The position numbers and the translations under genes are program-made. This document shows positions 58,102 to 64,000 of a stretch of DNA of 64,000 nucleotides, one piece after another (within the stretch, counting starts at the first letter, position 1; every line of letters begins with the position of its first letter). The DNA is from Rhizobiaceae bacterium (GTDB lineage Bacteria; Pseudomonadota; Alphaproteobacteria; Rhizobiales; Rhizobiaceae): assembly GCA_019635695.1 (NCBI GenBank), contig JAHBYZ010000001.1:282091-346090 (forward strand). Direction: 5' to 3'. Under the pieces are notes generated by a model. That model had not been told where the DNA came from. It worked only from the letters and a program-made list of their open reading frames with translations, and did no database searches.

Positions 58102-59321
58102 GCGGTAAGCCGCGCCTGCCGAACCTCGGCAGCGCTTTCGCCGGCGAGATTCGCCACTTCGGGCCAGGCGGTGGAGGCGGCGTCGCGGCGCGGCGCGCGC
58201 CGCTGCCAGCCGGCCACCTCATGGCGGGCCTTTTCCACCTCTATCCCGGCATAGGTCTCGATGAAGGCCCGGATCGCGGCCGTGGTCGCAAAGCGCGGTG
58301 GAAAGGCGAGCACGGCGATGAGGAAAGCCTCGGCAACCGGCAGGTCTGCCGACTTGAGCGCCGTGGTGAGCTTGCGCTGGTCGCCGGCCTCGGCGATTGC
58401 TGCTGCGGCGGCGAAGGCGAGGGCGAACGCGTCGGCCAGAGCCGTGTGGAACAGCGCCGCCTTGCCGCTCAAACCGGTGGGAACGAGGGCGGTGGCCGCG
58501 CGGCGCACGGCGTCCCAGTCGAGCGCCGGCAGAACCGGAGCCTGGTTGGGATGGGCGCGCGAGGGTGCGCGGGCGCCGGCCGGGCGCATCATCTCGCGCA
58601 ATCTGTCTCGCGCGGCTTCCTCTGCGGCGCCCGGTTCGGCGCGCACATAGTCGTCGAAGGCCGCCGCCACGGGCTCGACGCCCGCGTCGCGAAGAGCGGT
58701 CGTCGACTGCATGTTGGCGTATTGAGGTTGCGACGATGCGGCCTGACTGGCCATGGCGACGGCGCGGGCCTTGCGCACCGCCTCGGCCGTCACCGCCATA
58801 AGCGGCGCACTGCGAACGGGCGCGATGGCAACCGGCTCCACCGTCTGCGGGGCCGGCATCTCTGCCCGCATCTCCGGTTCCGCCGAAACGGTTTCGCCGG
58901 CGACACCCAGTGCCCGGATGAGCGAGGCGATGTTGGGATTGAGCTTCGCTCTCCGGCCGATCGCGCCGGCGTGGGCGAGGCCGTGACGGCCGATCAGGCC
59001 GATCAGGTCGATGTCGGACAGAACCGGCGAGCCGACCAGGACCGGCGCCGAGATCGCGATATCCTCTTCCGCGATGCGGCGGATAAGCCCCTGCGGCCCC
59101 GGAAACGCATGCGACAGGGCGGCGGCCGCGTACCGGCGGCTTTCGTCGGAGACGAGCGGCAGCAGCGGCAGAGTGAGCTGATCGAGGCGGGTAGCGTCGA
59201 GCCGTGTCGGCGATGTGAGCGAACAGAAGCCGGAAATCGCCGCCCGGAACAGCCGGTCCGACTTTGCAAGCCTGTCCTCGGCCTCGAACCGGCCGGCAAC
59301 GCCACCACGCACGACTGACAC
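58098..59321 (-). CDS. DUF2336 family protein
   Basis: A 407-residue, Ala-rich helical protein. The N-terminal part (RLDQLTLPLLPLVSDESRRYAAAALSHAFPGPQGLIRRIAEEDIAISAPVLVGSPVLSDIDLIGLI) has the HEAT-like pattern of DUF2336. It starts with GTG. No signal or membrane segment is seen. Function unknown. Confidence 0.8.
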   Translation of the reverse strand: MSVVRGGVAGRFEAEDRLAKSDRLFRAAISGFCSLTSPTRLDATRLDQLTLPLLPLVSDESRRYAAAALSHAFPGPQGLIRRIAEEDIAISAPVLVGSPVLSDIDLIGLIGRHGLAHAGAIGRRAKLNPNIASLIRALGVAGETVSAEPEMRAEMPAPQTVEPVAIAPVRSAPLMAVTAEAVRKARAVAMASQAASSQPQYANMQSTTALRDAGVEPVAAAFDDYVRAEPGAAEEAARDRLREMMRPAGARAPSRAHPNQAPVLPALDWDAVRRAATALVPTGLSGKAALFHTALADAFALAFAAAAAIAEAGDQRKLTTALKSADLPVAEAFLIAVLAFPPRFATTAAIRAFIETYAGIEVEKARHEVAGWQRRAPRRDAASTAWPEVANLAGESAAEVRQARLTA

Positions 59322-59482
59322 GCGACTACCCCCGAAACGCCCCGGGCAACGAACAAGAGGCCCGGTGGAACCACTATTGCCACGGATGGGTTTGCGAACT
59401 GTTAACCCTATGCTGGCTCTATCGGCGCATGTTGTGTCGTCGGTTTGCGTGAATCGCGTTCTCCAACGAGTGGCGCATGGTC

Positions 59483-59665
59483 ATGGACAACATCATCGAA
59501 TTTTCGCAACGGCGACGCGACAAGGCCGTGCAACCGGCGCGCGAAGGGCCGGCCACAATCATCATCTTTCCGGGCATACGCTACGAGCGTTGCGACGACG
59601 GGCCGGCTGCCCCGCAAACGGGCGCAGCCGCGCGCAAGCCGGCAACCGACCGGCGCAGGCGCTGA
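59483..59665 (+). CDS. Small conserved-looking hypothetical protein
   Basis: A 60-residue protein: MDNIIEFSQRRRDKAV, a linker, then ATIIIFPGIRYERC and a basic tail. Similar short proteins seem common in Rhizobiales, but I know no function. The ATG at 59477 is an alternative start; GAGTGG gives better spacing to 59483. Confidence 0.55.
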   Translation: MDNIIEFSQRRRDKAVQPAREGPATIIIFPGIRYERCDDGPAAPQTGAAARKPATDRRRR

Positions 59666-59669
59666 CGCG

Positions 59670-60212
59670 TCAGAGCGAGGTGCAGCTGACGCCGCCCAGG
59701 AACGTCTCGATGGCGGGTCGCCATGTCTGGTCGGGCACGAAGGCGCGAACCAGCACGATGCCGTCATCGATATCGGCTTCGACGAAGACGGCGTTGACGA
59801 AGCGCTCGGGCAGTTCCTTGCGCACCTCGATGGTCTGGACCGGAGTGAGAACCACGAAATCGACCTTGCCGTCGGCGGCGGTGCGATCGTTGAAGGAGAA
59901 GATGTTCTGTCCGTTGCGGTCGTAGACCGACATGGACCAGAACGGCGCGCGCCCCTCGGCCTCGACGTGCAGGACGCCGTCATTGAGGTCGAAGCGGCAG
60001 GCCACGGCGGCGAAGAGCGGATCGACCGACCGTACCAGCGGCGTGGTGGCCGCGCCGCCGCCGATCGTGGTGACCGTGTAGTAGTCGCCAAGGTCGGAAA
60101 GCTGCGCCCAGGCATCGCGGTCCGTGTAGAGCGGCAGCAGGAACAGCACGGCGATGTGAACAATCCCCGCGCCGAAGAGGCCAAGCACCAGCACGTGCAG
60201 CAGCCTAGTCAT
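59670..60212 (-). CDS. DUF1254-type protein
   Basis: A 180-residue protein with an N-terminal membrane segment (VLVLGLFGAGIVHIAVLFLLPLY). The following domain (FDLNDGVLHVEAEGRAPFWSMSVYDRNGQNIFSFNDRT, then VRAFVPDQTWRPAIETFLGG) fits DUF1254. Its start overlaps the DUF1214 gene by 8 bp. Together they form a split version of larger DUF1254/DUF1214 proteins. Function unknown. Confidence 0.8.
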   Translation of the reverse strand: MTRLLHVLVLGLFGAGIVHIAVLFLLPLYTDRDAWAQLSDLGDYYTVTTIGGGAATTPLVRSVDPLFAAVACRFDLNDGVLHVEAEGRAPFWSMSVYDRNGQNIFSFNDRTAADGKVDFVVLTPVQTIEVRKELPERFVNAVFVEADIDDGIVLVRAFVPDQTWRPAIETFLGGVSCTSL

Positions 60213-60789
60213 TGCAGGCGACCTTCAGGACCTGGGGCAGCTCGATCTCGAACACGCGCGCCGCCGTGGCCGCCGGCGTGTCGTAAAGGGTAAGCACGAG
60301 CTGCATGGAGCCGCTGCCGGTGATGCCCAGCCAGTTGCCCGGCGCCGGATCGGGTCCGATGGTGATGCGGATTGCGCCATCGCTCGTGCGCAGCATCTCG
60401 TAGGAATGCAGCGCCGGGACGCGGCGCACCACCGGCGGCAGCACGACGCGATCCGCGTCGGCGGCATAGATCGTCCAGAACCGCGACGACGGGATCGACC
60501 CTTCGATCGTGTAGGTGCAATTGCGGCGCAGCAGCGCGCCGCTCGAATCGCGCGGCGCCACGAAGGCGATGCCTTCGGCCCGGCCGAGCGCCAGCCCGCC
60601 TTCGCGCGCGAATCGCGCCTTGGAATAGGTGTCGGCATCCGGCGTGCCGACATCGGGAAAGGCGGTCCAGTCGCCGATCTGGACCGCGCCGATGCCTTCG
60701 CTGGCATGAAGCGCCATCCATACGCTGCCGGCGCCGCCGCCGATGGCGATGGCAAGGACAATCGCTGTGAAGAGGATGGTGCGCAGCAT
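60205..60789 (-). CDS. DUF1214-type protein
   Basis: A 194-residue protein with an N-terminal membrane anchor (about 3-28). FARAEGGLALGRAEGIAF-like sequence, CTYTIEGSIPSSRFWTIYAAD, and ALHSYEMLRTSDGAIRITIGPDPAPGNWLGITGSG fit DUF1214. It is translationally coupled to the DUF1254 gene and probably forms a complex with it at the membrane. Function unknown. Confidence 0.82.
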   Translation of the reverse strand: MLRTILFTAIVLAIAIGGGAGSVWMALHASEGIGAVQIGDWTAFPDVGTPDADTYSKARFAREGGLALGRAEGIAFVAPRDSSGALLRRNCTYTIEGSIPSSRFWTIYAADADRVVLPPVVRRVPALHSYEMLRTSDGAIRITIGPDPAPGNWLGITGSGSMQLVLTLYDTPAATAARVFEIELPQVLKVACND

Positions 60790-60855
60790 TGCGGCCCGGA
60801 ATTAGTCAGGCGCCATTAGACAGCCGGCAGGCGGCACTGCAAGTGGTCGCGCCAC

Positions 60856-63006
60856 TCACAGCGACGACAGCGTCTCCGGCTCGGCCGGGACCTCCATCGG
60901 CGGCGTCTTGCGAAACAGCTCGCTGATTTCCCTGAGCAGCTTGGTGGTTGCGGTCGACAGCGCCGGCGGGCGCTCGACGGCGGCGCGCTCGGCCTCCTTG
61001 GCAGCCTTACGAGCGGCAGCGAGCGCTGCCGGATCCGGCAGCGGATTGTCGATGCCCGGAATTGGCTTCAGTTCGACGTTCTGGTGCGCGTACGACATCA
61101 GCCGCTGCCAGATCATGGCGGGCAGCGAACCGCCGGTCATGTTGCGCATCGGCGTGAAGTCGTCGTTGCCCATCCAGACTGCGGCGGTGTAGTTGCCGGT
61201 GAAGCCGACATACCACGCGTCGCGGTAGGCCTGGCCCGTGCCGGTCTTCCCCGCGGACCGCAGCCCAGGCAGCGCGGCGCGGCGGCCGGTGCCTTTTTCG
61301 GGGACCAGAACCATCATCGAATTCATGTCGGCGACGGTGGAATCCTTCAACACCTTCTTCGCCGGCGGCGCGTCGCGGTCGTGGTCGTAGATGACCTCGC
61401 CGCCATAGGTGGTGATCTGCGCGATGGCATGACGCGAACCGGAAAACCCCCCATTTGCCAATGTGTTATACCCGGTTGCCTGATCCATTACGGTCATTCC
61501 GGAGGTGCCAAGAACCATGGTCTTGTGCAGGATGACGTTCGACTCGACGCCCATCGCGTGGGCGATGTCGGCGATGGGCTGGGTGGTCAGGAAGTCCTTG
61601 GCAAGCCGCACCGGAACGGTGTTGATCGAGCGGATGAAGGCGTCCGTCAACGTGACGCGGCCCGAATAGGAGCGGCCGTAGTTCTTCGGCTGCCAGCCGC
61701 CCCAGTTGATCGGACCGTCGGACACGACCGAGTTTGGCCGCAGCCCGGCTTCCATCGCGGCCGTGTAGACATAGGTCTTGAACGACGAGCCGGTCTGCCG
61801 CAGCGCCTTGGTGGCGCGGTTGAACTGGCTGGCGCCGTAGTCGCGGCCGCCGACGACGGCGCGCACCGCGCCGTTGTTCTCCAGCACGACGACGGCGCCC
61901 TCGGTGACGCCGTAGCTCGCGCCGTGCTGGCGCAGGTGGAACTCCAGCGATTCCTCCGCAGCGTGCTGGATGCCCATGTCGATCGTGGTGCGGGCGATGA
62001 AGGAGTGCGACTTGATGCCGGCCTCGGTGGCGACCTTCTTCACCTCCTCGAAGGCGTAGTCGAGGAAGTAGTCGGGACTGTCGATCGCCGCGCGGTCCTG
62101 CACGCTGGCGGGGCGGATGCGCGCGGCCAGCACCTGGCCCTCGGTCATGTAGCCCGCCTCGACCATGGCGTTGAGCACCGTGTTGGCGCGCTCGCGCGCG
62201 GCCGGCAGGTTGATGTGCGGCGCGTAGCGGGCCGGCGCCTTGAACAGGCCGGCGAGCATGGCGGCCTCTGCCACCGAGACGTCCTTCAGGTCCTTGCCGA
62301 AATAGAAATCGGCCGCCGCCGCGATGCCGAAGGTGCCGCCGCCCATATAGGCGCGGTCGAGATAGAGCTGCAGGATCTCCTTCTTGGTGAGGTTCATCTC
62401 CAGCCAGAGCGAGAGGAAGGCCTCCTTGATCTTGCGGTCGATGGTGCGCTCGTTGGACAGGAACAGGTTCTTGGCCAGCTGCTGGGTCAGCGTCGAGCCG
62501 CCCTGCACCACGCCGCCGGCGCGCGCGTTCTGCGTCAGCGCGCGCGCAAGGCCGATGAAGTCGATGCCGAAATGCTCGAAGAAGCGGCGGTCCTCGGTGG
62601 CCAGCACCGCGTTGACGACATGTTCGGGCATTTCGTCGACCGGCACGGAATCGCGCTGCAGGATGCCGCGCTGGCCGATCTCGTTGCCGTAGCGGTCGAG
62701 GAAGGTGACGGCGAACTCGCCCTGGCTGCGCCAGTCGCCGTGGGTCTCCTCGAAGGCCGGCAGCGCCAGCGCAAAGAGCAGGATGACGCCGGCCGTGCCG
62801 ATGGTGAAACCTTCGCTGGCCAGCTCGAAGAAGGCGCGCCGCCAGCCCGACACGTGGAAGCGGCGGAAGAAGACGGTGATGCGCTCCCACGTCTCGGAGA
62901 GCTTGAACCCGGCTTCATAGAGGGTGGAATCGATCCACGCGTCGAGCTCCAGGAGTTTCGACGCGCGCGGTCCTTTCGACTTCTTCTGCTCGAAGGGATT
63001 TTCCAT
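60856..63006 (-). CDS. Class A penicillin-binding protein (PBP1A family)
   Basis: A 716-residue bifunctional peptidoglycan synthase. A cytoplasmic N-terminus and one membrane helix (about 63-85) precede the glycosyltransferase domain with catalytic Glu138 (ATEDRRFFEHFG) and GGSTLTQQLAKN. The transpeptidase has Ser407-x-x-Lys410 (TGSSFKTYV), SIN and KTGTGQAYRDAWYVGFTG. I chose the ATG at 63006 (MENPFEQKKSKGPRASKLLE). A truncated copy of its N-terminus lies at 63716-63823. Confidence 0.93.
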   Translation of the reverse strand: MENPFEQKKSKGPRASKLLELDAWIDSTLYEAGFKLSETWERITVFFRRFHVSGWRRAFFELASEGFTIGTAGVILLFALALPAFEETHGDWRSQGEFAVTFLDRYGNEIGQRGILQRDSVPVDEMPEHVVNAVLATEDRRFFEHFGIDFIGLARALTQNARAGGVVQGGSTLTQQLAKNLFLSNERTIDRKIKEAFLSLWLEMNLTKKEILQLYLDRAYMGGGTFGIAAAADFYFGKDLKDVSVAEAAMLAGLFKAPARYAPHINLPAARERANTVLNAMVEAGYMTEGQVLAARIRPASVQDRAAIDSPDYFLDYAFEEVKKVATEAGIKSHSFIARTTIDMGIQHAAEESLEFHLRQHGASYGVTEGAVVVLENNGAVRAVVGGRDYGASQFNRATKALRQTGSSFKTYVYTAAMEAGLRPNSVVSDGPINWGGWQPKNYGRSYSGRVTLTDAFIRSINTVPVRLAKDFLTTQPIADIAHAMGVESNVILHKTMVLGTSGMTVMDQATGYNTLANGGFSGSRHAIAQITTYGGEVIYDHDRDAPPAKKVLKDSTVADMNSMMVLVPEKGTGRRAALPGLRSAGKTGTGQAYRDAWYVGFTGNYTAAVWMGNDDFTPMRNMTGGSLPAMIWQRLMSYAHQNVELKPIPGIDNPLPDPAALAAARKAAKEAERAAVERPPALSTATTKLLREISELFRKTPPMEVPAEPETLSSL

Positions 63007-63322
63007 AAACGCGCGCCCGCTGCCTGACCGCCGATCGTTCCGAGCCCTTGCCGGCGATTTTAGGGCAGCCATACCGGACCGCCGTTACCGATTTTTTACC
63101 TTTTCGGCCGGTGGGGCAAGGGGCGGGGGGCGGGGAATGGGGAGAATGGTGAATGCGGCAGGGGGCACCGAGTTTGTGAATTACTACATCGCGTCAACGC
63201 AGACGCCGGCTTGGGTCAGCTTCTACGATTTCAGGCGGCGTGTATTCCTTTGGCTTGAAGTCGAGATTGGGCTGCGCCAAAGGAAACCACACGCGCTTGC
63301 CGCGACCGGAGGACCCAAAGTC
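63007..63322 (+). other. Gene-free gap before the small membrane protein
   Basis: This 316-bp stretch holds the divergent upstream regions of the PBP gene and the 63323 gene. It includes a G-rich run (63113-63147). I see no gene, clear promoter or terminator in it. Confidence 0.45.
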
Positions 63323-63709
63323 ATGTGGAAATGGGCAATGCTGGCCATCGTCGTCGCAGGCGGAGGGTATGTAGCCTATGATTACTACATGGCGGGATAC
63401 CATACGCGGCCGGCAATGCCGGAGGGTGCTTTTTCACTTTCGTACAAGAACGGGCTTAGAGGCATTTTGGTTGGTATACCAAACGAGAAGGAAACTCGAC
63501 GCTATCTGGGCGTCCCGTTGGAAGTCCCATTCTATCTCACGGACGCCTGGTCATGGTGCCACCGGCCTACCGAAGAGGAAGCTCCCCGAGTCGCCCAATT
63601 CATGGCCGAGCGAGACTGGCCCGGCCAACGGTTTGAGGCGGTTTGCAGGATCACCGTTGATGGCAAAGATGTTGTGCGGGGCCTGATTATTTCAGTTCCC
63701 GATGTGTGA
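63323..63709 (+). CDS. Small single-pass membrane protein, unknown
   Basis: A 128-residue protein. MWKWAMLAIVVAGGGYVAYDYYMAG forms a membrane anchor, followed by a soluble domain with GAFSLSYKNGLRGILVGIPNEKETRRYLGVPLEVPFYLTDAWSWC and VCRITVDGKDVVRGLIISVPDV. Two Cys may pair. GGAGGA lies 9 nt before the ATG. Its codon use is less GC-rich than its neighbours. I recognise no family. Confidence 0.65.
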   Translation: MWKWAMLAIVVAGGGYVAYDYYMAGYHTRPAMPEGAFSLSYKNGLRGILVGIPNEKETRRYLGVPLEVPFYLTDAWSWCHRPTEEEAPRVAQFMAERDWPGQRFEAVCRITVDGKDVVRGLIISVPDV

Positions 63710-63823
63710 GGCTGAAGTCTTGGAAAGCTTGATGCCCGCCTCATAGTTGGGCGAATCAATCCAAGCGCCCAGCTCGATGCGCCGGAACGCGCGCGGTCCT
63801 TTCGCCTTCTTGCCGCCCTGGCG
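63692..63823 (-). pseudogene. Truncated N-terminal copy of the class A PBP gene
   Basis: On the minus strand, 63716-63823 encodes GKKAKGPRAFRRIELGAWIDS and NYEAGIKLSKT, then shifts to unrelated sequence and stops at 63692. Over 32 aligned residues, 22 match the N-terminus of the PBP encoded at 60856-63006. It has lost all catalytic domains. The convergent gene 63323-63709 abuts its broken end, so a duplication followed by deletion or insertion is likely. Confidence 0.7.
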
Positions 63824-64000
63824 CGCCGCGCAAGAGCGCCGCATTGGGGCGTATTTCTGCCACACACGCCGCCGGCCGCCCATTCTCGGCAGCCGAAATC
63901 TGGTGACTTTAGATAAGGGCTAACCGGATTTTGACGGCCAGAAGAGCGGCTTGCGCTCTTGCCGTGCCAATTCATCAACTCCTAGTAGCGATGCGGCATC

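Noticed and set aside
63944..63961. AAGAGC/GCTCTT hairpin near the window end
   Set aside because: No T-run and no gene end nearby that can be judged before the window stops. The last 117 bp hold nothing I can support.

Overview
The window is GC-rich chromosomal DNA with dense genes and short gaps. It comes from an alphaproteobacterium of the Rhizobiales (Hyphomicrobiales). The clues are a glgP-glgB-glgC-glgA-pgm-glgX cluster, a fused CysN/CysC, a betI-gst-betA-betB operon, a Rhizobium etli type V-like asparaginase, a MucR/Ros regulator, and small rhizobial families (DUF1491, DUF2336, DUF5330, DUF6456). The MucR zinc finger has Cys-x-x-Asp instead of Cys-x-x-Cys, as known for Mesorhizobium loti homologues, so a Phyllobacteriaceae member is my best guess.

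Layout. 1-147: end of a BioY-like biotin transporter, with a terminator. 376-4161: sulfate activation (cysD, cysNC, cysQ). 4151-5077: a fructokinase-like gene on the minus strand, divergent from the glycogen operon 5241-18054 (glgP, glgB, glgC, glgA, pgm, glgX and a GH13 alpha-glucosidase). The shared gap holds two LacI-type operator-like sites. 18058-20204: an orphan TadG/TadE-like pair. 20391-20696: an ABM-domain monooxygenase. 21234-25721: a 1495-residue protein made from Met to stop of an eight-residue repeat. 25824-29570: a TRAP transporter (DctP/Q/M) and a GntR regulator. 29835-29911: tRNA-Pro(CGG). 30009-34403: the choline-to-betaine operon. 34520-39234: a thiolase, a glycolipid-binding-like protein, a DapA-like lyase, and an ABC-2-like membrane protein with its TetR regulator. 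39309-43557: asparaginase, a Tat-exported beta-helix protein, a GreA/B-like factor and a methylmalonyl-CoA mutase subunit with a structured leader. 43846-50722: HerA-like ATPase, L,D-transpeptidase, haloacid dehalogenase, branched-chain aminotransferase, Fe-type SOD, two c-type cytochromes and a SET protein. 50920-54654: SH3-like secreted protein, MucR, a stand-alone DnaA domain IV protein with its DUF6456 neighbour, SufE and DUF5330. 55087-63006: sensor kinase, peptidoglycan-binding protein, DUF1491, DUF2336, a DUF1254/DUF1214 pair and a class A PBP. 63323-63823: a small membrane protein next to a truncated copy of the PBP N-terminus.

The most unusual item is the octapeptide-repeat gene at 21234-25721. 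It holds 186 consecutive in-register octads plus seven residues, with no insertion or deletion. The octads that carry Lys at position 3 are spaced almost only by 7 or 10 octads, and a 17-octad (136-residue) super-repeat runs through most of the protein. No secretion or partner gene sits beside it. The other genes are mostly recognisable core or catabolic functions. Several have clear candidate cis-elements: an 8-4-8 palindrome pair between betI and the thiolase, a TetR-type palindrome inside a promoter spacer, and a hairpin that would hide a ribosome binding site.
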